The translations under genes and the position numbers were made by a program. A stretch of DNA of 64,000 nucleotides from Pseudomonas syringae (lineage in GTDB: Bacteria > Pseudomonadota > Gammaproteobacteria > Pseudomonadales > Pseudomonadaceae), in NCBI RefSeq assembly GCF_001698815.1, contig NZ_LGSI01000056.1, forward strand, positions 62,001-126,000. Direction: 5' to 3'. How positions within the stretch are numbered: the stretch's first letter is position 1; every line of letters starts with the position of its first letter. Below are positions 42,134 to 54,808 of the stretch, in pieces. The notes beneath the pieces are model-generated. The model saw only the letters and a list, made by a program, of their open reading frames with translations. It searched no databases and was not told the DNA's origin.

Positions 42134-43273
42134 ATGACTGGCGTATTGCGTATCGCGCTGGTGGCTGGCGAGGCTTCCGGCGATATTCTCGGTTCCGGAC
42201 TGATGCGCGCCATCAAGGCTCGTCATCCTGATGCGCAATTCATCGGGGTAGGCGGTCCGTTGATGGAAGCCGAAGGGATGGTTTCCTATTTCCCCATGGA
42301 GCGCCTGTCGGTCATGGGGCTGGTCGAGGTGCTGGGGCGTTTGCGCGAACTGCTCGCCAAACGCAAAGTGCTGGTCCAGACCCTGATCGATGAAAAACCG
42401 GACGTGTTCATCGGCATCGATGCACCGGATTTCACCCTCAACATCGAACTTCAATTGCGCCGTGCCGGTATCAAGACCGTGCATTACGTCAGCCCGTCGG
42501 TCTGGGCCTGGCGGCAAAAGCGTGTGCTGAAGATTCGTGAGGGTTGCGACCTGATGCTCACGTTGTTGCCTTTCGAAGCGCGTTTCTATGAAGAAAAAGG
42601 CGTTCCGGTCAAATTCGTCGGGCATCCTTTGGCCGACACCATCCCGCTTGAGGCTGATCGTGCTGCGGCACGCGCCGAGCTGGGCTTGGGCGACGGCCCC
42701 GTTGTAGCCTTGATGCCGGGTAGCCGTGGCGGCGAAGTAGGCCGTCTGGGCGGCCTGTTTCTTGATGCTGCGCAGCTGCTGCTGGCCCAGCGTCCGGGGC
42801 TGCGTTTCGTACTGCCGTGTGCTAACCCGCAGCGCCGTGCGCAAATCGAACAATTACTGCAAGGTCGTGAGTTGCCACTGACGCTTCTCGACGGCGGTTC
42901 GCATCTGGCGCTCGCCGCCTGCGACGCGGTGTTGATCGCGTCCGGCACCGCTACCCTCGAAGCCTTGCTGTACAAACGACCAATGGTCGTTGCCTATCGA
43001 ATGGCACCGATTACCTTTTGGATACTCAAGCGTTTGGTGAAAAGCCCGTACGTCTCCCTGCCGAACCTGCTGGCCCAGCGCCTGTTGGTGCCGGAACTGC
43101 TGCAGGATGCTGCGACCGCTGAAACATTGGCGCAGACGCTGCTGCCGCTGCTTGAAGGCGGCCAGGAACAGACCTCGAGCTTTGATGAAATACACCGGAC
43201 CTTGCGTCGCGATGCCTCCAATCAGGCCGCCGAAGCGGTATTGAGCCTGATCGGTCGGTCGCCTTCACTGTGA
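42134..43273 (+). CDS. lpxB: Lipid A disaccharide synthase LpxB
   Basis: LpxB (glycosyltransferase family 19) joins UDP-diacylglucosamine to lipid X, forming the beta-1,6 disaccharide. The 379-residue protein has IALVAGEASGDILGSGLMRA, the IGIDAPDFTLNIELQLRRAG segment, HYVSPSVWAWRQKRVLKI, and the nucleotide-binding VALMPGSRGGEVGRLGGLF. The SGTATLEALLYKRPMVVAYR segment near residue 280 is also diagnostic. It overlaps rnhB by 4 bases (GTGA). Confidence 0.98.
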   Translation: MTGVLRIALVAGEASGDILGSGLMRAIKARHPDAQFIGVGGPLMEAEGMVSYFPMERLSVMGLVEVLGRLRELLAKRKVLVQTLIDEKPDVFIGIDAPDFTLNIELQLRRAGIKTVHYVSPSVWAWRQKRVLKIREGCDLMLTLLPFEARFYEEKGVPVKFVGHPLADTIPLEADRAAARAELGLGDGPVVALMPGSRGGEVGRLGGLFLDAAQLLLAQRPGLRFVLPCANPQRRAQIEQLLQGRELPLTLLDGGSHLALAACDAVLIASGTATLEALLYKRPMVVAYRMAPITFWILKRLVKSPYVSLPNLLAQRLLVPELLQDAATAETLAQTLLPLLEGGQEQTSSFDEIHRTLRRDASNQAAEAVLSLIGRSPSL

Positions 43274-43935
43274 GTGCGCGAACAATGCAAATGGGTCTGG
43301 ATTTCAATCTGGTCGAAGAACTGGTTGCCGGCGTCGACGAGGTGGGTCGCGGCCCGCTGTGCGGCGCAGTCGTGACCGCTGCGGTGATCCTCGATCCGCG
43401 TCGGCCGATTCTGGGTCTGAATGACTCCAAGAAACTCACCGAAGCCAAGCGCGAAAAACTCTACGACGAAATTTGCGAGAAAGCCTTGTGCTGGTTTATC
43501 GCCAGGGCCGAGGTCGAGGAAATCGACGAGTTGAACATTCTTCACGCCACGATGCTGGCCATGAAGCGTGCCGTCGAGGGGCTGATCATCACGCCGAAGC
43601 TGGCGCTGATCGACGGCAACCGCTGCCCGCAACTGTCGGTGCCCAGCGCGCCGGTGATCCAGGGCGACGCCCTGGTTCCGGCGATTGCAGCGGCATCGAT
43701 CCTGGCCAAAGTCAGTCGTGATCGGGAAATGGCCGCATTTGAACTGATTTATCCGGGGTACGGCATGGGCGCCCACAAGGGTTATCCGACGCCCGTCCAT
43801 CTGGAAGCCCTGGCGCGCCTGGGCCCGACGCCGATTCATCGGCGCTCCTTTGCGCCGGTACGTGCTGCCTATGAAGCCCGGGAGATGATGATGTTGAGCA
43901 ACATGCCGTCGATATCGGCATTCCCGCTGGACTGA
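43270..43935 (+). CDS. rnhB: Ribonuclease HII
   Basis: RnhB cuts RNA-DNA hybrids and single ribonucleotides in DNA. The 221-residue protein has the first catalytic pair in VAGVDEVGRGPLCGAVV (Asp-Glu), the LNDSKKLTEAKR motif, ALIDGNRCPQL (Asp) and ASILAKVSRDREM (Asp). GTG 43270 overlaps the lpxB stop; ATG 43285 or 43291 are also possible, since the core begins near LVEELVAG. A clear terminator follows, ending the lpxD-rnhB group. Confidence 0.95.
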   Translation: MSARTMQMGLDFNLVEELVAGVDEVGRGPLCGAVVTAAVILDPRRPILGLNDSKKLTEAKREKLYDEICEKALCWFIARAEVEEIDELNILHATMLAMKRAVEGLIITPKLALIDGNRCPQLSVPSAPVIQGDALVPAIAAASILAKVSRDREMAAFELIYPGYGMGAHKGYPTPVHLEALARLGPTPIHRRSFAPVRAAYEAREMMMLSNMPSISAFPLD

Positions 43936-43956
43936 CAGTGGGCTGATGTTTTGCCA

Positions 43957-43989
43957 AAGGCCCGGTACAATCCGGGCCTTCGTTTTTTG
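43957..43989 (+). terminator. Rho-independent terminator after rnhB
   Basis: A 9-bp stem (aaggcccgg / ccgggcctt) with a 6-base loop is followed by cgttttttg. It lies between the rnhB stop and the dnaE start and is the clearest terminator in the long plus-strand block. Confidence 0.92.
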
Positions 43990-44010
43990 TTCTAGCGCTA
44001 TAGGATCACC

Positions 44011-47532
<3,522 letters not shown>

Positions 47533-47641
47533 ACTCAGCCCTGAATTTTTAATCTCGACCTGAATGCGCCAGTTCCCGTAAGGTATGGCGCTCACGGATC
47601 AACCGGCCGGCCTCTTGGCCGTCGACCCAAGACGGATGCCT

Positions 47642-48589
47642 ATGAACCCGAATTTTCTTGATTTCGAACAGCCGATCGCTGACCTGCAAGCCAAGATCGA
47701 AGAATTGCGCTTGGTGGGTAATGACAACTCGCTGAATATCGGCGACGAAATCTCGCGTCTGCAGGAAAAGAGCAACACGCTGACCGAAAGCATTTTCGGC
47801 AATCTGACCAGCTGGCAGATCGCACGTATGGCGCGTCATCCGCGTCGTCCGTACACCCTGGACTACATTCAGCACATCTTCACCGAGTTCGACGAACTGC
47901 ACGGCGACCGTCACTTCTCCGACGACGCCGCGATTGTCGGTGGCGTCGCGCGTCTGGAAGGTCAGCCAGTGATGGTCATCGGCCACCAGAAGGGTCGTGA
48001 AGTCCGCGAAAAGGTTCGCCGCAACTTCGGCATGCCGCGTCCCGAAGGCTACCGCAAGGCCTGCCGTCTGATGGAAATGGCCGAGCGCTTCAAGATGCCG
48101 ATCCTGACCTTCATCGACACGCCGGGTGCTTACCCTGGCATCGACGCTGAAGAGCGCAACCAGAGCGAAGCGATTGCCTGGAACCTGCGGGTCATGGCGC
48201 GTCTGAAAACGCCGATCATCGCCACCGTTATCGGCGAAGGCGGTTCCGGCGGCGCATTGGCCATTGGCGTCTGCGACCAGCTGAACATGCTGCAGTATTC
48301 GACCTACGCGGTCATTTCCCCAGAAGGTTGCGCCTCGATCCTGTGGAAAACCGCCGACAAGGCGCCGGACGCTGCCGAAGCCATGGGCATCACCGCTGAT
48401 CGCCTCAAGGGGCTGGGCATCGTTGATAAAGTCATCGGCGAACCACTGGGCGGCGCCCATCGCGATCCTGCCGGTGCAGCCGAGTCGATTCGTCAGGAAC
48501 TGAGCGATCAGTTGCAGATGCTCAAAAAATTCGATAACGACGCGCTGCTGGCCCGTCGTTATGAGCGTTTGATGAGTTACGGTCTGTAA
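47642..48589 (+). CDS. accA: Acetyl-CoA carboxylase carboxyltransferase subunit alpha
   Basis: AccA with AccD transfers the carboxyl group from carboxybiotin to acetyl-CoA, making malonyl-CoA. The 315-residue protein starts MNPNFLDFEQPIADLQAKIE and has LDYIQHIFTEFDELHGDRHF, VMVIGHQKGRE, the LTFIDTPGAYPGIDAEERNQ acyl-CoA site and IGEGGSGGALAIGVCDQLNM (oxyanion glycines). ATG 47642 is preferred; ATG 47636 would add two residues. It is followed by a repeat-rich gap before tilS. Confidence 0.98.
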   Translation: MNPNFLDFEQPIADLQAKIEELRLVGNDNSLNIGDEISRLQEKSNTLTESIFGNLTSWQIARMARHPRRPYTLDYIQHIFTEFDELHGDRHFSDDAAIVGGVARLEGQPVMVIGHQKGREVREKVRRNFGMPRPEGYRKACRLMEMAERFKMPILTFIDTPGAYPGIDAEERNQSEAIAWNLRVMARLKTPIIATVIGEGGSGGALAIGVCDQLNMLQYSTYAVISPEGCASILWKTADKAPDAAEAMGITADRLKGLGIVDKVIGEPLGGAHRDPAGAAESIRQELSDQLQMLKKFDNDALLARRYERLMSYGL

Positions 48590-48601
48590 TCTGGATACCC
48601 T

Positions 48602-48726
48602 GTGGGAGCTGATTCGTTCGCGAGCCTTCGCGGATAAATCCGCTCCTACAGGGGCGCGCGGTGTCTCTGTAGGAGCGAATTTATTCGCGAGACGGTATTT
48701 CAGGCGCCACAGAAGCAGCGCCTGAA
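48602..48726. repeat. Palindromic repeats, family gtaggagcgaatttattcgcga
   Basis: Two related palindromes face each other: gtgggagctgattcgttcgc to gcggataaatccgctcctac at 48602-48650, and tgtaggagcgaatttattcg from 48669. A further hairpin (ttcaggcgc / gcgcctgaa, 48699-48726) follows. This is a third REP family in the window, located in the accA-tilS gap. Confidence 0.85.
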
Positions 48727-48739
48727 TCGCCTCCTCCAG

Positions 48740-48772
48740 GATGAAGTGGAACGCCACCCCGGCCGGTCCCAC
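48740..48772. repeat. 33-bp dispersed repeat, second copy
   Basis: This copy matches 19730-19762 at 32 of 33 positions; its core reads gtggaacgccaccccggccg. Its ends (gtgg and ccac) are complementary, and the reverse complement begins gtgggaccggccgg, which resembles one arm of a REP element. It ends 17 bases before the tilS ATG. Confidence 0.8.
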
Positions 48773-48789
48773 GGTTGAAATTTGTTGCA

Positions 48790-50124
48790 ATGACTACACA
48801 CAAACACCCCCACGATCTCCCCGCCAGGCTTGCCCAAGCCTTGGCCCCTTGGCGCCACGCGCCCGCTTGGCATGTCGGTTTCTCCGGCGGCCTGGATTCC
48901 ACGGTTTTGCTGCACGTGCTGGCTGATCTTGCCCGCCGCGAAACGCTGCCACCCATCAACGCCATCCATGTCCACCACGGTCTTCAGGCTGCTGCCGATG
49001 CCTGGCCTGCGCATTGTCAGCAGGTGTGCGCTGCGCTGGGCGTGTCGTTGCAGGTGATTGCCGTGCAGGTCAAGGCAGAAGCCAGCCTGGAACAGGCAGC
49101 GCGGGATGCCCGATATGCGGCATTCACCGCGACGTTGAAACCGGGCGAGGTGCTGCTGACGGCGCAACATCAGGACGATCAGGCTGAAACCCTGCTGTTC
49201 CGTTTGCTGCGGGGCGCGGGGTTGCGCGGGCTGGCGGCGATGCCCGTCAGCCGTGCGCTGGGCGAGGGGAGCCTGTTGCGGCCGTTGCTGGGGATCTCGC
49301 GAGCGGATCTTGAAGCTTATGCCCGAGAGCACGAGCTGGACTGGATCGACGATCCAAGCAACGACGACGTGCATTTCTCCCGCAACTACCTGCGCAATCA
49401 GGTAATGCCAGCGTTGACCTCACGCTGGCCGCAAGCGGCGGCAAACCTGGCGCGGACCGCCGCACATCTGGATGAAGCGCAGCAGTTGCTGAACGAACTG
49501 GCGGAGCAGGATCTTGTGGCCGCGCGTTCTGACAGCCTGTTGCCGTGGGTCGCCATCCCGTCGCTGGGCCTGGCGCCGTTGGTCGATTTGTCGGCAGCGC
49601 GACAACGTAATGCGCTGCGCCATTGGCTCGCGCCCTTGACGCGCTTGCCGGACAGCGACCACTGGCGCGGCTGGGAAGACTTGCGTGATGCCGGGCAGGA
49701 TGCGCGGCCGGTCTGGCGTCTGGCCGACGGCGAATTGCATCGTGCCGAAGGCCGTATCTGGTGGCTTTCCGGTGACTTCCTGCAACCACTCAAGGCGGTT
49801 TCGGCGTGGGGCAATCTTGCCCGGCCGTTGCGCCTACCCGGCAATGGCCAGCTGCGCATTGATGGAAATATTCCGGCGGGATCGTTCGAGGTGCGTTATC
49901 GCCAGGGCGGGGAAATCCTGCATTTGCCGGGTCGCGGTCATCGGGATCTCAAGCGTTTGCTCAATGAGCGCGGTATTCCGCTGTTTGTCCGCGGCCGATT
50001 GCCGCTGCTGTACCGCAACGGGCAGTTGTTGGCGGTTGCCAACCTGCCGGAACTCAACGCCGATGCCCATGGCGACTGGCGTTTGCAATGGCAGGCGCCG
50101 ACGAATGACCAAAGTTTGAGCTGA
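48790..50124 (+). CDS. tilS: tRNA(Ile)-lysidine synthetase
   Basis: TilS attaches lysine to C34 of the CAU-anticodon tRNA-Ile, changing its identity from Met to Ile. The 444-residue protein has the PP-loop motif FSGGLDSTVLLHVL (about residues 31-44), INAIHVHHGLQAAADAWP, HQDDQAETLLFRLLRGAGL, and the C-terminal TilS domain with the GRGHRDLKRLLNERGIP segment. ATG 48790 gives MTTHKHPHDL. No good Shine-Dalgarno precedes it (the 17 bases before the ATG are acggttgaaatttgttgca-like and purine-poor), apparently because a repeat lies immediately upstream. Confidence 0.95.
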   Translation: MTTHKHPHDLPARLAQALAPWRHAPAWHVGFSGGLDSTVLLHVLADLARRETLPPINAIHVHHGLQAAADAWPAHCQQVCAALGVSLQVIAVQVKAEASLEQAARDARYAAFTATLKPGEVLLTAQHQDDQAETLLFRLLRGAGLRGLAAMPVSRALGEGSLLRPLLGISRADLEAYAREHELDWIDDPSNDDVHFSRNYLRNQVMPALTSRWPQAAANLARTAAHLDEAQQLLNELAEQDLVAARSDSLLPWVAIPSLGLAPLVDLSAARQRNALRHWLAPLTRLPDSDHWRGWEDLRDAGQDARPVWRLADGELHRAEGRIWWLSGDFLQPLKAVSAWGNLARPLRLPGNGQLRIDGNIPAGSFEVRYRQGGEILHLPGRGHRDLKRLLNERGIPLFVRGRLPLLYRNGQLLAVANLPELNADAHGDWRLQWQAPTNDQSLS

Positions 50125-50389
50125 AAGGCCATTTCCGGTAGACTACGCTCCCTTCTTGATACAGCTTCTGTGGATTGTTTTTTAATCGACGGCAGCTGCC
50201 GGTTACCAACCCGTTTTTGCTGAGTAATTCTTAAATGTGGCGCGCAATCGACAGGCTGTTACAGCCGGTCCGTTTCAACGCAGCAGTTCGGGAGTGCACC
50301 GTGAATTCTTTCGGTAATCGGGGGCTTCGGCCTTCCTTCGCTATCCCCGGCGGCTCTGACCGCTTTAACGCAGACTTCTAGGGTTTTTC
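50125..50389. other. 265-base gap before pyrG, probable promoter and leader
   Basis: The gap holds an AT-rich patch (gattgttttttaat, about 50173-50187), the palindrome cggcagctgccg (50190-50201), and a GC-rich foldable stretch (gggggcttcggccttcc and ctatccccggcgg). A promoter near the AT-rich patch with a long pyrG leader is plausible, but no element is strong. No small gene is supported. Confidence 0.4.
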
Positions 50390-52021
50390 ATGACGCGCTA
50401 CATCTTCGTCACGGGCGGTGTTGTTTCTTCATTGGGGAAAGGCATTGCCTCGGCTTCATTGGCGGCCATCCTGGAGGCGCGGGGACTTAAGGTCACCATG
50501 CTCAAGCTTGACCCCTATATCAACGTGGACCCGGGCACCATGAGCCCGTTCCAGCACGGTGAAGTGTTCGTCACCCACGACGGCGCCGAAACCGACCTGG
50601 ACCTGGGCCACTATGAGCGGTTCATCCGCACCACTATGACCCAGAACAACAACTTCACCACTGGCCGTGTGTACGAACACGTCCTGCGCAAAGAGCGCCG
50701 TGGTGATTATCTGGGCGCGACCATTCAGGTCATTCCGCACATCACCGACGAAATCAAACGCCGGATCATCAAAGGCGCTGGCGATGCCGACGTTGCGATG
50801 GTCGAAATTGGCGGGACCGTGGGTGACATCGAGTCGCAACCGTTTCTGGAAGCCATTCGTCAATTGCGTTTCGAAGTCGGCGCCAAGCGCGCGATGCTGA
50901 TGCACTTGACGCTGGTGCCGTACATCGCCACTGCCGGCGAAACCAAAACCAAGCCAACCCAGCACTCGGTGAAGGAACTGCGTTCCATCGGCTTGCAACC
51001 GGACGTGCTGGTCTGCCGCTCCGATCACCCGATCGACATTTCCTCGCGGCGCAAGATTGCGCAGTTCACCAACGTTGAAGAGCGTGCGGTGATTGCTTTG
51101 GAAGACGCCGACACCATCTACAAGATCCCCGGCATCCTGCATTCCCAGGGCCTGGATGATTTTGTTGTCGAGCGTTTCGGTCTGCAGTGCGGCGGCGCCG
51201 ATCTGTCCGAGTGGGAAAAAGTGGTCGACGCCAAGCTCAACCCTGAGCATGAAGTCACCATCGCCATGGTCGGCAAGTACATGGAACTGCTCGACGCCTA
51301 CAAGTCGCTGATCGAAGCGATGAGTCACGCTGGCATCTCCAATCGCACCAAGGTCAATCTGCGCTACATCGACTCCGAAGACATCGAGAATCAGGGCACT
51401 GCTCTGCTCGAAGGTGTCGACGCGATTCTGGTGCCTGGCGGTTTTGGCCTGCGTGGCGTGGAAGGCAAGATTACCGCTGTGCAGTTTGCTCGTGAAAACA
51501 AGGTGCCGTACCTGGGCATCTGCCTGGGCATGCAAGTGGCGGTCATCGAGTTCGCGCGTAATGTACTGGGCTGGAAAGACGCGAACTCCACCGAGTTTGA
51601 TCGCAACAGCACGCACTCCGTGGTGGGTTTGATCACCGAATGGGAAGACGCGACCGGTGCAGTCGAAACGCGTACCGAGACCTCCGATCTGGGCGGCACC
51701 ATGCGTCTGGGTGCTCAGGATTGCCAGCTTGAGACAGGTTCTCTGGTTCATGACTGCTATGCCAAGGATGTCATCGTCGAGCGTCATCGTCATCGCTACG
51801 AAGTGAACAACAAGTTGCTGCCACAATTGATGGAAGCGGGCCTGAAGGTTTCGGGTCGTTCCGGTGATGGCGCATTGGTTGAAGTGGTCGAAGCACCGGA
51901 TCATCCGTGGTTCGTGGCTTGCCAGTTCCACCCTGAGTTCACCTCGACACCTCGCGACGGTCATCCGCTCTTCACTGGCTTCGTCAAGGCGGCGCTGGTT
52001 CAACATCAGAAAAATGCTTGA
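50390..52021 (+). CDS. pyrG: CTP synthase
   Basis: PyrG aminates UTP to CTP using glutamine and ATP. The 543-residue protein has the amidoligase domain (about residues 1-266) opening with TRYIFVTGGVVSSLGKGIAS, then DPYINVDPGTMSPFQHGEVF and GGTVGDIESQPFLEAIRQ. The glutaminase domain follows, with LVPGGFGLRGVEGK, the nucleophile Cys in YLGICLGMQVAVIEFARN (near residue 379) and the triad end ACQFHPEFTSTP. The stop is 17 bases from kdsA, so pyrG-kdsA are co-transcribed. Confidence 0.98.
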   Translation: MTRYIFVTGGVVSSLGKGIASASLAAILEARGLKVTMLKLDPYINVDPGTMSPFQHGEVFVTHDGAETDLDLGHYERFIRTTMTQNNNFTTGRVYEHVLRKERRGDYLGATIQVIPHITDEIKRRIIKGAGDADVAMVEIGGTVGDIESQPFLEAIRQLRFEVGAKRAMLMHLTLVPYIATAGETKTKPTQHSVKELRSIGLQPDVLVCRSDHPIDISSRRKIAQFTNVEERAVIALEDADTIYKIPGILHSQGLDDFVVERFGLQCGGADLSEWEKVVDAKLNPEHEVTIAMVGKYMELLDAYKSLIEAMSHAGISNRTKVNLRYIDSEDIENQGTALLEGVDAILVPGGFGLRGVEGKITAVQFARENKVPYLGICLGMQVAVIEFARNVLGWKDANSTEFDRNSTHSVVGLITEWEDATGAVETRTETSDLGGTMRLGAQDCQLETGSLVHDCYAKDVIVERHRHRYEVNNKLLPQLMEAGLKVSGRSGDGALVEVVEAPDHPWFVACQFHPEFTSTPRDGHPLFTGFVKAALVQHQKNA

Positions 52022-52038
52022 TTCGGGAAACCCAGAAC

Positions 52039-52884
52039 ATGGCTCAGAAAACAATCCGCGTAGGTTCGATCGAGATCGCCAACGACAAACCTATGGTCTT
52101 GTTCGGTGGCATGAATGTGCTCGAATCCCGGGACATGGCCATGCAGGTCTGCGAAGAATACGTAAAGGTTACTGAGAAACTCGGCATCCCTTACGTGTTC
52201 AAGGCCAGCTTCGACAAGGCCAACCGTTCGTCCATGCACTCTTACCGTGGCCCCGGCCTGGAAGAGGGTATGCGGATTTTTGAAGAGATCAAGAAGACCT
52301 TCAATGTCCCGCTGATCACTGATGTTCACGAGCCTGAGCAGGCCGCAATCGTCGCTGAAGTCTGCGACATCATCCAACTGCCGGCATTTCTGTCGCGGCA
52401 GACGGATCTGGTCGTGGCCATGGCCCGCACCGGCGCGGTCATCAACATCAAGAAAGCCCAGTTCCTCGCGCCGCAGGAAATGAAGCACATCCTGAACAAG
52501 TGCGAAGAAGCGGGTAACGATCAGTTGATCCTCTGCGAGCGCGGTTCCAGCTTCGGCTACAACAACCTCGTGGTGGACATGCTCGGCTTCGGCATCATGA
52601 AGCAGTTCGACTACCCGGTTTTCTTCGACGTGACCCATTCCCTGCAAATGCCGGGCGGTCGCGCCGACTCTGCCGGTGGTCGTCGTGCCCAGGTATTGGA
52701 ACTGGCCAAGGCCGGCATCAGTCAAAGCCTCGCCGGGCTGTTCCTCGAAGCGCATCCGGACCCGGATAACGCCAAATGCGATGGCCCTTGTGCCTTGCGT
52801 CTGGACAAGCTGGAGCCGTTCCTGGCTCAGCTCAAGGCTCTGGATGAACTGGTGAAGAGCTTTCCACTCGTAGAAACCGCTTAA
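52039..52884 (+). CDS. kdsA: 3-deoxy-8-phosphooctulonate (Kdo-8-P) synthase
   Basis: KdsA condenses PEP with arabinose 5-phosphate to Kdo 8-phosphate, the inner-core sugar precursor of LPS. The 281-residue protein has VLFGGMNVLESRDMAMQVCE, VFKASFDKANRSSMHSYRGP, LITDVHEPEQAAIVAEVCD, DIIQLPAFLSRQTDLVVAMA, and CERGSSFGYNNLVVDM. ATG 52039 is the normal start; the frame is open to a TTG overlapping the pyrG stop, but those residues are not conserved. The pyrG-kdsA-eno order is widespread in Gammaproteobacteria. Confidence 0.97.
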   Translation: MAQKTIRVGSIEIANDKPMVLFGGMNVLESRDMAMQVCEEYVKVTEKLGIPYVFKASFDKANRSSMHSYRGPGLEEGMRIFEEIKKTFNVPLITDVHEPEQAAIVAEVCDIIQLPAFLSRQTDLVVAMARTGAVINIKKAQFLAPQEMKHILNKCEEAGNDQLILCERGSSFGYNNLVVDMLGFGIMKQFDYPVFFDVTHSLQMPGGRADSAGGRRAQVLELAKAGISQSLAGLFLEAHPDPDNAKCDGPCALRLDKLEPFLAQLKALDELVKSFPLVETA

Positions 52885-52937
52885 ATCGCGCTTCTCCGGG
52901 CAGACACCCTCCGGTAAAGTGCCGCTTGATCGTTTTC

Positions 52938-52957
52938 CCCCGATGGTTTCATCGGGG
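52938..52957 (+). terminator. Small hairpin between kdsA and eno
   Basis: The stem ccccgatg / catcgggg has a 4-base loop, followed by ttatcg. It lies 54 bases after kdsA. The short T-run makes it at most a weak terminator. Confidence 0.45.
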
Positions 52958-53052
52958 TTATCGCCCTGAGGCCTGCCCTGCAATCAAAGCCTCAGCGCGC
53001 TGAATGTTTTCCAGCTGCGTCGTTCTCGTCCAATCTTGGAGTGTTTACAACA

Positions 53053-54339
53053 ATGGCAAAAATCGTCGACATCAAAGGTCGTGAAGTTCTCGACTCCCGT
53101 GGCAATCCCACCGTGGAAGCAGATGTGCTCCTCGACAACGGCATCATCGGTAGCGCTTGCGCACCGTCCGGTGCTTCAACCGGCTCGCGCGAGGCGCTTG
53201 AGCTGCGTGATGGCGACAAGAGTCGTTACCTGGGCAAGGGCGTACTCAAGGCCGTAGCCAACATCAATGGCCCGATCCGTGACCTGTTGCTGGGCAAGGA
53301 TCCTGTTGATCAGCAAGCCCTGGACCGCGCCATGATTGCTCTGGACGGTACTGAAAACAAAGCCAGCCTGGGCGCCAACGCGATCCTCGCTGTTTCCCTG
53401 GCCGCTGCCAAAGCTGCTGCCCAGGATCAGGATCTGCCGCTGTACGCGCACATTGCCAACCTCAACGGCACGCCGGGTGTCTACTCGATGCCGGTGCCGA
53501 TGATGAACATCATCAACGGTGGCGAGCACGCTGATAACAACATCGATATCCAAGAATTCATGATTCAGCCGGTCGGCGCCAAGACCTTCGCTGAAGGCCT
53601 GCGTTGGGGCACCGAGATTTTCCATCACCTCAAGGCTGTACTCAAAGCCCGTGGCTTGAACACTGCTGTCGGTGATGAAGGTGGTTTCGCCCCTGACCTG
53701 GCTTCCAACGAAGACGCGCTGAGCGCCATCGCCGAAGCCGTCGCCAATGCCGGTTACACCCTGGGCACCGACGTGACCCTGGCGCTGGACTGCGCGGCCA
53801 GCGAGTTCTACGAGAACGGCAAATACACCTTGGGCGAAGAGGGCGTGTACGATTCCGCTGCGTTCGCTGATTACCTGGCGGACCTGGTCAGCAAGCACCC
53901 GATCATTTCCATTGAAGATGGTCTGGACGAGTCCGACTGGGCTGGCTGGAAAATCCTGACCGACAAGATCGGCGAGAAGGTGCAACTGGTGGGCGACGAC
54001 CTGTTCGTGACCAACACCAAGATCCTCAAGGAAGGCATCGATAAAAAGATCGCCAACTCGATCCTGATCAAGTTCAACCAGATCGGCACCCTGACCGAAA
54101 CCCTGGAAGCCATCCAGATGGCCCAGGCTGCCGGTTACACTGCAGTCATCTCGCACCGCTCCGGCGAAACCGAAGACTCCACTATTGCCGACCTGGCCGT
54201 GGGCACTTCTGCGGGCCAGATCAAGACCGGTTCGCTGAGCCGTTCCGACCGTATCGCCAAGTACAACCAACTGCTGCGTATCGAAGAGCAATTGGGTGCC
54301 AAGGCCCCGTATCGTGGTCGCGCCGAGTTTCGCGGCTGA
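53053..54339 (+). CDS. eno: Enolase
   Basis: Enolase interconverts 2-phosphoglycerate and PEP and is part of the RNA degradosome in related bacteria. The 428-residue protein has AKIVDIKGREVLDSRGNPTV at the N-terminus, the PSGASTGSREALELRD loop, MMNIINGGEHADNNIDIQEF, VGDEGGFAPDLASNE (catalytic Glu), LVGDDLFVTN, and ISHRSGETEDSTIADLAVG. ATG 53053 (MAKIVD) is the correct start. The PEP it makes is a substrate of KdsA upstream. Confidence 0.98.
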   Translation: MAKIVDIKGREVLDSRGNPTVEADVLLDNGIIGSACAPSGASTGSREALELRDGDKSRYLGKGVLKAVANINGPIRDLLLGKDPVDQQALDRAMIALDGTENKASLGANAILAVSLAAAKAAAQDQDLPLYAHIANLNGTPGVYSMPVPMMNIINGGEHADNNIDIQEFMIQPVGAKTFAEGLRWGTEIFHHLKAVLKARGLNTAVGDEGGFAPDLASNEDALSAIAEAVANAGYTLGTDVTLALDCAASEFYENGKYTLGEEGVYDSAAFADYLADLVSKHPIISIEDGLDESDWAGWKILTDKIGEKVQLVGDDLFVTNTKILKEGIDKKIANSILIKFNQIGTLTETLEAIQMAQAAGYTAVISHRSGETEDSTIADLAVGTSAGQIKTGSLSRSDRIAKYNQLLRIEEQLGAKAPYRGRAEFRG

Positions 54340-54440
54340 CTCTGAGATGGTAAAAAGACAGCCGGTGTTGTAAGAGCATTCCGCTTTGCCGGATGATCGT
54401 GCAGCACCGATGCGGACATTCCCGAGTTCTGTGGGGATGA

Positions 54441-54465
54441 TTGAGCCTGGCGATGCCAGGCTCAA
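54441..54465 (+). terminator. Hairpin between eno and ftsB
   Basis: A perfect 10-bp stem (ttgagcctgg / ccaggctcaa) with a 5-base loop lies 101 bases after the eno stop. No T-run follows, so it may stabilise the eno mRNA rather than terminate it. Confidence 0.5.
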
Positions 54466-54529
54466 TGCCCTCAGTCGCTTATTTCCGTTGTTGGCTCTGC
54501 TGTCTTTTTTTACTGGGTCCTGATATTCA

Positions 54530-54808
54530 ATGCGCAGTCCTAACTGGTTGTTCCTCGTCTTGCTCCTGATGCTCGCGGGCCTGCAATATCGCCTGTGGGT
54601 TGGCACCGGGAGCCTGGCGCAAGTAGCCAGCCTCACTCAACAAATCGCCGATCAGCATGCTGAAAATGAAGGCTTGCTGGAGCGCAATCGCGTGATGGAT
54701 GCGGAAGTGCTGGAGCTGAAAAAAGGTATGGAGACTGTCGAAGAGCGTGCCCGCCACGAACTCGGTATGGTCAAGGACGGCGAAACGCTTTATCAGTTGG
54801 CACAATGA
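54530..54808 (+). CDS. ftsB: Cell division protein FtsB
   Basis: FtsB is a small bitopic inner-membrane protein that joins FtsL and FtsQ in the divisome. The 92-residue protein has a single TM segment near the N-terminus (WLFLVLLLMLAGLQYRLWVG, residues about 5-24). A coiled coil follows, with heptad pattern through LTQQIADQHAENEGLLERNR and LELKKGMETVEERARHELG, the septum-protein family signature. It overlaps ispD by 4 bases (ATGA). The eno-ftsB-ispD-ispF order is widely conserved, although here the formaldehyde genes lie between ispD and ispF. Confidence 0.95.
   Translation: MRSPNWLFLVLLLMLAGLQYRLWVGTGSLAQVASLTQQIADQHAENEGLLERNRVMDAEVLELKKGMETVEERARHELGMVKDGETLYQLAQ

Noticed and set aside
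50456..52054. A 532-codon open frame antisense to pyrG
   Set aside because: Same cause as the bamA antisense frame; pyrG is complete and conserved, and the antisense product has no recognisable domain.
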